DNA of 64,000 nucleotides, taken from the NCBI GenBank assembly GCA_938743325.2, contig OW568866.1:744001-808000 (forward strand), written 5' to 3'. A program made the translations under genes and the position numbers. This DNA comes from Pycnococcus provasolii (Eukaryota; Chlorophyta; Pseudoscourfieldiophyceae; Pseudoscourfieldiales; Pycnococcaceae). Positions 9,725-18,723 of this stretch are shown here, in pieces. How positions within the stretch are numbered: position 1 is the first letter of the stretch; each line of letters starts with the position of its first letter. Under the pieces are notes generated by a model, which saw only the letters and a list, made by a program, of their open reading frames with translations, searched no databases and was not told where the DNA came from.

Positions 9725-12700
9725 ATGTCGACCCCAGTGTCCTTATGCTCCTCGTTTGTCAAGGGCACGGGTGGACCCGTGCTCCGTGCTTCGCGCAGTC
9801 TGCCCGTGCAGCATGCAAACCGCCGCCGCGGCGTGCAGACCAAGGCCGTGTTCGAACGATTCACGGAACGCGCCATCAAATCCGTGATGCTCGCGCAATC
9901 AGAGGCGCGTATGGCGGGAAAAACCGAAGTGTGCACGGACGACCTCCTTCTCGGACTCATCGCGGAGAGCGCCAAGGCGTCGAATGGATTCGCGGATACG
10001 GGACTCACGCTCGAGGCGGCGCGCGAGGCGCGCGCCAAGGTTTTTGGAGCTGGAACGGACGACGACGAATTCAAGACGCCCGCGAAGACGGAAATGCCAT
10101 TCAGCGTCTCATCAAAGAAGGTGTTCGAGGGCGCGATGGAGGCGAGCCGGGCGCTTGGCATGAACTACGTCGGACCGGAACACGTCGTGCTCAGCCTGAT
10201 GGAGGAACCGAGTGGTGAGAAGGCACGCGCTGTGCTCGCGGCTGCCGAGGTGGACTTCGAGACCATCAACGAGCACACCGCGTCCAAGCTATCGGCGGAG
10301 GTGGAGGAAAATTCCGGCAAGGCGGAGGCGGAATCGGGAAAGAAGAGACGTGCAGCCGCCGCGGGCTCATCCAAGGGTGGCGCAGGCGGTGAAGACGACA
10401 AGAAGAGCGCGCTCGAGGAGTTTTGCACGGACATGACGGCGCTGGCTGCGGAGAAGAAGATTGATCCCGTCGTGGGACGCGACGACGAGACGAAGCGATG
10501 CATCCAGATCCTTGCGAAGCGCGTCAAGAACAACCCGATCCTGCTCGGCGATCCGGGTGTGGGCAAGACGGCGGTCGTCGAGGGACTCGCATGCGCGATT
10601 GCCGACGACATGTGCGCAGAATTCCTCAAGGGGAAGCGAATTCTCGCGCTTGACGTTCCTGGCCTCGTGGCGGGCGCCAAGGAGCGCGGCGAGCTGGAGA
10701 ACCGCGTCACCTCGCTGCTCAAGGAGCTGAAAGAGGCGGAGGGCGAGATCATTCTCGCGATTGACGAGATCCACACCATCGTCGGCAGCGGAGGTGCCGC
10801 GGGAGGGCGTGGTGGCGGTGGCGGTGGCATGGACCTTGCAAATCTGCTCAAGCCGAGCCTCGCACGAGGCGAATTCGCGTGCATTGGCATGACGACGATG
10901 CGCGAGTACCGCAAGTACATCGAGAAGGATCCCGCGCTCACGCGCCGATTCCAGCCCGTCGATGTATGTGAGCCGACGCAGGAGCAGGCGATCACAATCA
11001 TGCACGGGCTGCGTGATATCTACGAGGACTTCCACCGCGTCATCTTCACGGAGGAGGCTCTCAATGCCGCGGTGAGCCTCAGCCACCGGTACGTCAGTGA
11101 TCGCCACCTGCCCGACAAGGCGATCGACCTCCTCGACGAGGCGGGATCGCAGGCGCGCCTTGAGGCGCACCGCTGGCGCCTCGAGAAGCTCGCGCTGCGC
11201 ATGGAGCAGGTGGCGGGGCACATGGACGAGTTGTCGACGTCGAATGTCGCCTCCAGCGAGGCGGACGAGGCGGAGGTGTTGTGGAGCGAGTTCCAGACAG
11301 CGCGAGAGGCTAAGCGTCAGGCTACAACAGGCGGATTCTACGAGGAGGCTGTACTGCTGCGCGACCGAGAGCAGGAGCTGCGCGCCGCGCTCGAGGCACG
11401 TGGAAACAGGACGTCGAGTCCTAGCCTTGCGGTGCCGACGGTTGAGGTGGGCATGATCGAGAAGATCTGCGCAAAGTGGACGTCCATTCCCGTGGATGGA
11501 ATTCGCGCGACGAACCGCGAGAAGGCGAACGGACTCAAGAACGAGCTGCTCACGCGCATGGTGGGCCAGGATCCCGCTGTGTTCGCTTTGTGCACCGCCA
11601 TCAAGCGTGCGGTGGTTGGCGTGCGTGACCCTAAGCGGCCCGTCGCATCGTTTATGCTCTGCGGACCCACCGGTGTGGGCAAGACAGAGCTTGCGCGAAG
11701 CCTGGCAGCCTGCTACTTTGGCGGAAAGGGGGCAGAGAAGGAGGAGACGAAGGAGGAGGAGCAGCAGCAGCAGCAGGATGGCACCGCCACTCCTGTGGTG
11801 GCGGAAGGCGGTAAGCCGAACGACGACGGCGACGACAGCGAGGTGGGCGGAGATCGCACCAAGGCGAAGGGACACACCGGCGCACAGTCCAACTTCATTC
11901 GCTTCGACATGAGCGAGTACATGGAGAGGCACAGCGTTTCCAAGCTGATTGGTGCGCCGCCAGGCTACGTCGGGTACGACGAGGGTGGCCTGCTCACTGA
12001 GATGGTTCGCAAGAACCCGCACTGCCTCATCCTCTTCGACGAGGTGGAGAAGGCGCATCCCGACGTCTTCAACCTTCTGCTGCAGGTGCTCGAGGATGGC
12101 GTGCTGAGCGACAGCACGGGTCGTAAGGTGAATTTCAGGCATTGCATCATCTGCATGACAAGCAATATCGGCTCACATCTCACCGCCGGGAACACCGGCC
12201 TTGGATTTTCTCTTCCCGCCGCCGACGAGTCTAAGGCGGAGGAGGAGGCTGACGCTAAGCTGCGAAGCAAGCTCTTCGACGAGCTCAAGAACTTCTTCCG
12301 GCCGGAGTTCTTGAATCGTCTCGACGACGTCATCGCGTTCCGACCTCTCTCTCGGGACAACGTTCGCACGCTTGCAGACGTGGCGCTGAATGACACGTCA
12401 GCACGCGTGCACGAGTTCCACGGATGCGAGGTGATGGTGACGCGAAGCGCGATGGAGCTTATTGTTCACGAGGGATACGACGAGAAGTACGGAGCACGCC
12501 CACTGCGACGGGCAGTGGCTCGCCTCGTCGACGACGCGCTTGCGGAAGCCGTGCTTAACCAGTCTCTTCAGCACGACATGATCGCTGTGCTTGACGTAGA
12601 CCCCGAGGATGCAGAAAGACTTCTCGTGCACCCTTTCCCCACACGGGAAGCGGCTGTCGCTGCATTCGACTTCTCGAGAAAGTCACCCGCCGACGACATG

Positions 12701-12793
12701 AAGGATGCGGAAGATGCGGAGTCCTCTAGCCAAGGCATGAACAACTCAATCGTCTTTAGCAGCATCAAGCTCAAGACAATGGAGTCTGCGTAA
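9725..12793 (+). CDS. clpC: ClpC-type HSP100 chaperone, probably plastid
   Basis: 1022 residues. ClpC unfolds proteins for the ClpP protease in the chloroplast stroma. Seen here: a basic Ser/Arg-rich N-terminus of about 38 residues fitting a transit peptide; a double Clp-N domain starting FERFTERAIKSVMLAQSEAR; first AAA+ Walker A GDPGVGKT at 275-282; a UVR-like segment (about 522-557, REQELRAAL) typical of ClpC rather than ClpB; second Walker A GPTGVGKT at 647-654; LGF at 826-828 in the place of the ClpP-docking loop; and the C-terminal YGARPLRRAV. An insertion of about 50 residues (668-723, acidic with a Gln run) lies between Walker A2 and FIRFDMSEY, where ClpC normally has about six residues. 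ClpD is the alternative name, but the UVR segment favours ClpC. Confidence 0.88.
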   Translation: MSTPVSLCSSFVKGTGGPVLRASRSLPVQHANRRRGVQTKAVFERFTERAIKSVMLAQSEARMAGKTEVCTDDLLLGLIAESAKASNGFADTGLTLEAAREARAKVFGAGTDDDEFKTPAKTEMPFSVSSKKVFEGAMEASRALGMNYVGPEHVVLSLMEEPSGEKARAVLAAAEVDFETINEHTASKLSAEVEENSGKAEAESGKKRRAAAAGSSKGGAGGEDDKKSALEEFCTDMTALAAEKKIDPVVGRDDETKRCIQILAKRVKNNPILLGDPGVGKTAVVEGLACAIADDMCAEFLKGKRILALDVPGLVAGAKERGELENRVTSLLKELKEAEGEIILAIDEIHTIVGSGGAAGGRGGGGGGMDLANLLKPSLARGEFACIGMTTMREYRKYIEKDPALTRRFQPVDVCEPTQEQAITIMHGLRDIYEDFHRVIFTEEALNAAVSLSHRYVSDRHLPDKAIDLLDEAGSQARLEAHRWRLEKLALRMEQVAGHMDELSTSNVASSEADEAEVLWSEFQTAREAKRQATTGGFYEEAVLLRDREQELRAALEARGNRTSSPSLAVPTVEVGMIEKICAKWTSIPVDGIRATNREKANGLKNELLTRMVGQDPAVFALCTAIKRAVVGVRDPKRPVASFMLCGPTGVGKTELARSLAACYFGGKGAEKEETKEEEQQQQQDGTATPVVAEGGKPNDDGDDSEVGGDRTKAKGHTGAQSNFIRFDMSEYMERHSVSKLIGAPPGYVGYDEGGLLTEMVRKNPHCLILFDEVEKAHPDVFNLLLQVLEDGVLSDSTGRKVNFRHCIICMTSNIGSHLTAGNTGLGFSLPAADESKAEEEADAKLRSKLFDELKNFFRPEFLNRLDDVIAFRPLSRDNVRTLADVALNDTSARVHEFHGCEVMVTRSAMELIVHEGYDEKYGARPLRRAVARLVDDALAEAVLNQSLQHDMIAVLDVDPEDAERLLVHPFPTREAAVAAFDFSRKSPADDMKDAEDAESSSQGMNNSIVFSSIKLKTMESA

Positions 12794-13820
12794 AGATGAG
12801 AGAAAAAAAAATCTGCTGCGAACGCAAAACGTTCTTTTTTTGTTTGCGAGATTGTAGGTGGCGCGCCAGGATAACGATGGATGGTTTGTCGCGGCACACC
12901 GCCGTGTGTGCGTGTGCGGCTAAAGTGGAGACAAGGGATGAAGTTGTGTGGGCGCGTTGCAACGCAGGAGAAGTTTTTTTTAGAAGTAATAACATTTTTG
13001 AGTCACATAAATTCTAACCGACGGTTACGTTTTGAAGGGTGCTCAGACCTGTGTGTCTACGTGGTAGAAAAGTAGGGCGGGACCGGGGAGTTTGTACCTC
13101 CTCCTTGGTTGCCAATTTTGGTTTTTAGAGGTGGTACGAGCACGCGTGGGAGTCAACGTGGATTGCCCAACCTGTTACTGTGGATGTGGAGTCCACGCGT
13201 TGGAGGACTCGCCTCCAACGCCCGGCTCGTTCGTGCTTCGTGCGCTCCATCAGACTGTCTGACTGGGAACCCTTACAGCCAGGTCCACTCACCCCTCCCT
13301 CCCAGGTGTCTTGGCCGAGTTCCGCTGACATTTTTCGTCGGACCCACTTGGCTGGCTTGCAAGAAGACGGCACCCGCGGACCTCACCCCGGCTTGTCGTC
13401 CAGTTGCGAGTCGTCGCGGTTCGGTTCCTTCTTGCCACGTAAAACCGGTTAGTTCTTCGTACCACCTCTGTTTCTTTCAAGTTGTCCCCCCTCCTAGCTA
13501 GGCTAAACACAGTCATTGCACAATCATGATTTACACGAAAGCCCTTTCCCGATAAGAGCACGCTTCCCAACGGAACCATCCTTCTCCCAACGCTCCCAAG
13601 CAGCAATTCCAGGCGGCAAATAGCTAATATTAGGGTTTTAAGGAAATTTGCCCTCCCCCACCCGAAAACCCTTACACCATACCTGTAGTACAAATTCAAA
13701 CTTTAGTATTACAAGCCACGTGATTGCTCCGCGCGACGACGCACGTGCACGAAGAGACTGCCCTCCGTCGTGCGCTCGCCGAATGCGCCAACGCGGCTAA
13801 TTTTGGTATATAGGGGATAC
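12794..13820. other. intergenic region between convergent ClpC and ARM genes
   Basis: About 1.0 kb holding the 3' ends of two convergent genes. The first 230 bases are AT-rich. Between 13140 and 13300 there is a cluster of inverted repeats described separately. No coding region with family similarity was seen. Confidence 0.6.
13141..13270. other. cluster of inverted repeats, possible structured RNA or terminator
   Basis: A perfect hairpin, CGTTGGAGG / CCTCCAACG with a five-base loop, occupies 13198-13220. ACGCGTGG at 13142-13149 can pair with CCACGCGT at 13193-13200, and TCAGAC/GTCTGA at about 13251-13262 forms a further short stem. Whether this is transcribed is unknown. Confidence 0.3.
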
Positions 13821-16800
13821 TCACATCTCGTCATTTTCGCGAAGCACGTCGCGAAGCCACATGGCACAATTCCAATCTGAAGCATCACCCTTGCTTGCCT
13901 TTGCTTCGAGAACTGCAAAGTCCACACTTGCGCTTGCGACCTTTGTAAGACTACTGTCTGCACGAATGATATTGACAAGCGTTTTCAGAGCAGCTTCGCT
14001 TACCTCCTCAACACCGGTGAGGCACATGCCGATGCGCGGCACCACTTCAGAAGCTGGAAGTCCCCCAAGCCATGCGTCGCCGACGGTTGCGACAACATTT
14101 CCCACAATCTCAACCGCGTATTGCGCGGTGACATTGCTAACATCCGCCGAATGCACGGCGACTGCTGACTGCGACGAACCCGCTGGCGCCGGTGCAGGTG
14201 CCCGAGTTGAACCTGCAGATTGATCATCTTTGGGAAGTGCGGCTATAACTGCTGCGCGAAGAGGTTCGTGTTCCCAAATGCGATTGTCCACAAATACCAG
14301 ATTGCGAGCAGCACCAAGTGCGAGGCACCGGATGTCTAAGTCATCGCTTGCCAGTGCGTGTGACAGGCACGTTTCGACATAGGGCACGATGTACGAGCTA
14401 AGCGAATGCTGGCATGCATCGTGGCAGCTCAGACTCGCAAGGCAGCTAAGACATCCTCGCATGGCATCTGCAGTCCCATCACAGTCGCACAATGCCGGGA
14501 ACAGATCCTCGGCACGTGCGCAGAGCTGAGCAGCCAGCGCGGAATCGCGTGCGAATGCTGCCGCGGCGTGCGCTGCCATCGCATGAGCGTCCGCTCGAAA
14601 CATCTCCCTCTCGCAGTGCGGTGCTGCGGGGAGCGGCGTGGCTGCGGAAGTCACCCTGGTGTTGGCAGCTGCGGCGGCACCCTTTGATGGGCGATTTTCC
14701 GCCAAGCACGAGACGATGCGAGAAGTCAACACGCCTCCACCACATTTGCTGAGATGCTCGGTGCCCTTAGGCACGGGCGTCGTGGCTGCACGCTGCATCA
14801 CCAGACTTGCATCCGCACTCCATGGTACAGTTGGCGACGCAAAGACGCCGCACTCTAATAGCCATGGCGCCTCTTTCTCGAAGCATCGACGCACATCTTT
14901 TGCACTTCCACCACAAGTGAGTGGAAGCGCCCATGCTGCCGCCTCGACGAGGCCCCGCGAGCTAAGCCTGCGAAGCTGCTCCTCAGTCAGCACACATGGG
15001 TCTCGACTCAGCCGGAAGATTGCAAGTGCCGAGCAACACGCTGCTGGACCGTCGGCACGAATTGCGCACCCGTACAGCATATCGAAGCACAGCTCGGAAA
15101 GCGCGAGGCGTAGAGGATGGCAAGGGAGGGCGGCAAGCTCGAGAAGTGCTGATGCTGCACAGGCTGCCGCGGACGGGTTCGGTGGCGCCGCCGCGGCGGG
15201 GGAGCCGAGCACAAGTGCGAGTCCAGTTAGCAGAGACTGACGCAATTCCGGTGCAAGGAATAGCAGGCAATTGTCTTTCTCCGCTGCCAGGATGCGAATT
15301 ACGCTGAGTAATAGGCCTGCGGCCATCGCCGCCACCTCGTCTGGATGTGCAGTGTCCTCCCCGCCTGTGGACGACGCGAAAAGCAACGACGCGAGATGCG
15401 ATAGGCTCGCGGCATCGCCTGCAATGCTTTCGATCCAGTGGTGACGAGGCAGCGCTGGACAGAGAGGGTCCGCGAAGATCCGTCGCGCCACCTCGAGACA
15501 GCTTGCGATGACAACCACGTCGCGCGTTGGCGCCGGAACGTCCGAATGGAGCGACGTTGCGATTTCTGTGCGTAAATCATCACATTTGGCAACCGCATGA
15601 CGCGCGCCCGCATACCGCACAACTGCTGCAAGAGTCATGGCGTAGTATCTTCGACGAAGCGCACAAGAATCATCATCCGATGATGCTTGCAAGAAACCGT
15701 TGGCTAGGCAGCGTGCGATCGCCCCTCCACCATCTGTGGTATTCAAAACCTCAGCCTGCTGTGTGCACGGCTCGGAGAGGAGATTCAACCAGAGTCCAGC
15801 GAGTGCGTCCGCACTTGCATCTGCATCAGAATCTTCAGTTGTCTTCGCCTCACTGTACAGGTTAAGCAGGGCTTCGGTGCTTCCTGGCAACGCAGCAATT
15901 TCCTGACGCGCGGCTGGAATCAGTGCAAGGTTGCGTAGAGCCCCGAGTACGGCCGGTCGAAAGTTCGCCACGTTGCCGCCATTTTCCAGAGCCGCGAGTG
16001 CAGCGAACATGCTCTTCGATAGAGTAGACGCCATTCCCGCGACCGTGGGCTGGCTTGCGTGGTGGCCAGCGAGATTACCGATGATCGCAGCCGCGTACGA
16101 TGGAACACAAGTCTCCTCCGATGGCAGCGGTACCGCATCCATCGGCTCTAACTTCTGCAGGCAAGCAAGAAGGGCGTTGAGTGCACCGGGCGTCGCGGCA
16201 ATGCGAGCAGACACTGCCGAGTCGAGAGAGAGCGAAGCGAGCGCGGAAAGTATGCGTGCGCAGGGGAAACGGTCGCTCGCATTCTGTAGCAGTCCCACGA
16301 GCGCGGCAATCACACCGGGCGTGGCCCCAACCGCCGATCGCACTGCCACATCCTGAGCGAGCGCACCGAGAGCACCAGCTGCTATGGTCGACACGGCTCC
16401 AGGTCCTCGCAACGCATCCACTAGGCAATTTAATATGCTTTCGTTCTTGTTGTGCGCCTTGTGGCTAAAGCGCACCATCACACGCCGATTCGTTGGTCCT
16501 GACTCCGCAAGCGTCCACATTGCCACGCAGGCTGCGCTTCGCGCACGTCCAAGCTCCGAGGCGGTGGAACCTGAGCCGCGCAATAAACCACCGAGACCTG
16601 AGAGAACATTCGAGTTACGCGCGAGACATCCGTCTGGAAGGCGCGCCGCAATCTGGCAGATCAGATGCGCGCAGAGCATGCGCGGATCGTCATCGGCGCA
16701 CACGACATTTCCCGTAAAGTCTTTCGAGGCTGTTAGAGGATCTGAGATGGAAGGATCGCCGTTGCCGTTTTCGCCAAGCGTCGACGCGTAGTGTTGTGAC

Positions 16801-18383
16801 TCGGCAACCATGCTTGACGCGCCCTGCGGGGTTGCGCTTATGTCTGTGGCAGATGCGGTGCTTCCCACGATTGTTACGTCGAAAGTCTGCTTGAGCCCGG
16901 GAAAGAGCTTTCGCAGCCGTACGTACGAGCACTCATCGAGGAGTGTTCCAATCGCCTCTGACGTGAGGCTTGCGTTCTCGACGACACTTGCCACAACCAT
17001 CTCGTCGTTTGCGAGTAGGTAAAGGCACCGTAGTGCTGACTCTGCCGCGGCTGCCGTCGCATTGACGTCATCTGGATCGAGCTCTCGGCCCGCCGCCGCC
17101 ATGGCGCGCAGCATGCCGGAGCACAACACGGCTGCAGCTTCGTCGTCCGAGATCAGCTCGGCGCCACGCGATCTCGCAACGCACTCACAGAAGAAGACAC
17201 CAGCCGCCATCTCGCGCGCGCCAGCACCCTCGGCTAGCAATTCAGCGATGGACGGCAAAACGTGATCTTTCATGGCTATTGATGCCGTGGATTCCGCAGG
17301 CGCGTGCTGGTAGAAGGATCCAAGAGCACGTGCCGCCGCCGCCTTCAGTCCAAGTAGACCTGACGCCTCGTCATCTTCCTCTTCGTCGTCTGTCTCATAT
17401 TCACTGCTGTCTTCGTCGTCATCTCTATCAGCCGTGGTGCCGTCGCGAGCTCCCGTATCGGTGCGCGCGCTAATTCTCACATCGTCAAGCGTTTGCGCAC
17501 TGAGTATGTCGACGAGTGCGCTGGAAAGCGTGGGCACCGCTATCGTCGCCTTCTCGCAGGCGTTTTCCGCACCGCCAGCTAGACTGGCTGCGAGCGCGGC
17601 AAGTGCGCAGGTGCGCACCGCAACGAGTATTTTTGGGTGTCTCGCGATATCCATGAGCTGCCTGGCGTGCACGGCGACCTGCAGTGCAAGCGTTGCATCG
17701 GCCGCGGCAAGTCGTCTCAGAGCCTCCGCCACCTGGCTTGACTGGCTCAGCAGCGGCGTTAGGAGCGCGACGACGCCTCGCTGTGCGCAAGCGACGCGAA
17801 ACGAGCGAACCTTGGCAAGCTCCGCGCACACGTCCACAGCCCTTGCTTGAGTGTTGTCGTCGCCTAGGCTGCCCTGAAGTCCTTTGATAACGGTGTCCAC
17901 GAGCGTCGGTGCGTCTGCGATTGCGCCGAGTGCTTCCAGTCCAGCGCACCGGCACAGCGTCGCAAGCCTGTCCAGAAGCGGTTGCCCGGGGAAGCTAAGC
18001 AGCGCATCCGCGGCCGCTCGACAGAAGCTGATGGTATCTTCGTCATCGCCGGCAACGAATCTCGACGCGACATCGACGTTTGTTAGCATGTAGGCGAGTG
18101 ATCCCATCACCTCCGCGCGGTGCGTCGTCGACTGTTCGTTATGTTCGATTCTGAGCAGCGTTTCGAACGTGGGCAGGAGTCTCTTTGGGTCGATCGAACC
18201 TGGGTGCGAGAGGCAGAGCTCGACAAGTCTGCGCACGTCAGCGGCGAGGTGCGGAGAGGTGGAGGGCTGCGGTGGCGTGCTGTATGCGTCCGCGGCCGTG
18301 GTGTCGCCGTCGTCGTCCGTGCTGTCGTCTAGCGCGCGGGCCACTTCCAGGTTGGTTGGTTCGCCCGCCGCGGCCATCGTCAT
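13821..18383 (-). CDS. large armadillo-like repeat protein, function unknown
   Basis: 1520 residues, almost entirely alpha-helical Ala/Leu-rich repeats of about 40 residues that resemble armadillo/HEAT units (for example GLKAAAARALGSFYQHAP and GVIAALVGLLQNAS), implying a long solenoid scaffold. An acidic, probably disordered segment near residues 325-345 (DDDEDSSEYETDDEEEDD) interrupts the array. No enzymatic motif, signal peptide or membrane span is seen. The first in-frame ATG is at 18383; a second at 18377 has the better context (ACGATGGCC) and would shorten the protein by two residues. I do not recognise a named orthologue. It diverges from the GT29 gene across a 340-base gap. Confidence 0.75.
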   Translation of the reverse strand: MTMAAAGEPTNLEVARALDDSTDDDGDTTAADAYSTPPQPSTSPHLAADVRRLVELCLSHPGSIDPKRLLPTFETLLRIEHNEQSTTHRAEVMGSLAYMLTNVDVASRFVAGDDEDTISFCRAAADALLSFPGQPLLDRLATLCRCAGLEALGAIADAPTLVDTVIKGLQGSLGDDNTQARAVDVCAELAKVRSFRVACAQRGVVALLTPLLSQSSQVAEALRRLAAADATLALQVAVHARQLMDIARHPKILVAVRTCALAALAASLAGGAENACEKATIAVPTLSSALVDILSAQTLDDVRISARTDTGARDGTTADRDDDEDSSEYETDDEEEDDEASGLLGLKAAAARALGSFYQHAPAESTASIAMKDHVLPSIAELLAEGAGAREMAAGVFFCECVARSRGAELISDDEAAAVLCSGMLRAMAAAGRELDPDDVNATAAAAESALRCLYLLANDEMVVASVVENASLTSEAIGTLLDECSYVRLRKLFPGLKQTFDVTIVGSTASATDISATPQGASSMVAESQHYASTLGENGNGDPSISDPLTASKDFTGNVVCADDDPRMLCAHLICQIAARLPDGCLARNSNVLSGLGGLLRGSGSTASELGRARSAACVAMWTLAESGPTNRRVMVRFSHKAHNKNESILNCLVDALRGPGAVSTIAAGALGALAQDVAVRSAVGATPGVIAALVGLLQNASDRFPCARILSALASLSLDSAVSARIAATPGALNALLACLQKLEPMDAVPLPSEETCVPSYAAAIIGNLAGHHASQPTVAGMASTLSKSMFAALAALENGGNVANFRPAVLGALRNLALIPAARQEIAALPGSTEALLNLYSEAKTTEDSDADASADALAGLWLNLLSEPCTQQAEVLNTTDGGGAIARCLANGFLQASSDDDSCALRRRYYAMTLAAVVRYAGARHAVAKCDDLRTEIATSLHSDVPAPTRDVVVIASCLEVARRIFADPLCPALPRHHWIESIAGDAASLSHLASLLFASSTGGEDTAHPDEVAAMAAGLLLSVIRILAAEKDNCLLFLAPELRQSLLTGLALVLGSPAAAAPPNPSAAACAASALLELAALPCHPLRLALSELCFDMLYGCAIRADGPAACCSALAIFRLSRDPCVLTEEQLRRLSSRGLVEAAAWALPLTCGGSAKDVRRCFEKEAPWLLECGVFASPTVPWSADASLVMQRAATTPVPKGTEHLSKCGGGVLTSRIVSCLAENRPSKGAAAAANTRVTSAATPLPAAPHCEREMFRADAHAMAAHAAAAFARDSALAAQLCARAEDLFPALCDCDGTADAMRGCLSCLASLSCHDACQHSLSSYIVPYVETCLSHALASDDLDIRCLALGAARNLVFVDNRIWEHEPLRAAVIAALPKDDQSAGSTRAPAPAPAGSSQSAVAVHSADVSNVTAQYAVEIVGNVVATVGDAWLGGLPASEVVPRIGMCLTGVEEVSEAALKTLVNIIRADSSLTKVASASVDFAVLEAKASKGDASDWNCAMWLRDVLRENDEM

Positions 18384-18723
18384 GGCGCGTCTTACCACGA
18401 GGGCGAAGGTTCTCCGCGGACGACGACGGCGGGAAGGCGGGAGGGGAGGGAGGGGAGGCTTTGACTGGGAATCGGAGGGAGCGTCGGAAGCGCAGAACAG
18501 TGTGTTACTGCCACCCTACATACCACAGCAGCGGAGTCGTAAACTTGACCATCCGTTTGGTCGGTAATCGTAGACGTGTGCTATTTGCCACTTTTCCCCC
18601 TTCCCCCCTTCCCCCGCCTCCCTCTCCTCCTCTCTGCCTCCTCTCCTCCTCGGCAACGCCTCTCGGCTCCGATCCCTTGCCCAACATCTTACATACAAGC
18701 CTGAGCCTCGCCTCAACGTCAGC
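18384..18723. promoter_or_regulatory. divergent promoter, ARM protein / GT29 gene
   Basis: The gap carries a pyrimidine tract on each coding strand. For the ARM gene it is the purine run at 18431-18458 on the plus strand. For the GT29 gene it is a C/T run at about 18593-18655, ending about 70 bases before the ATG. No other clear element. Confidence 0.45.

Noticed and set aside
9274-10218. 314-residue frame overlapping the ClpC start
   Set aside because: Different frame from ClpC, mostly repeat-encoded; the ClpC start at 9725 explains the region.
10367-12142. 591-residue open frame antisense to ClpC
   Set aside because: It is a GC-driven shadow of the ClpC frame: no family similarity, and the sense strand has complete, conserved AAA+ motifs.
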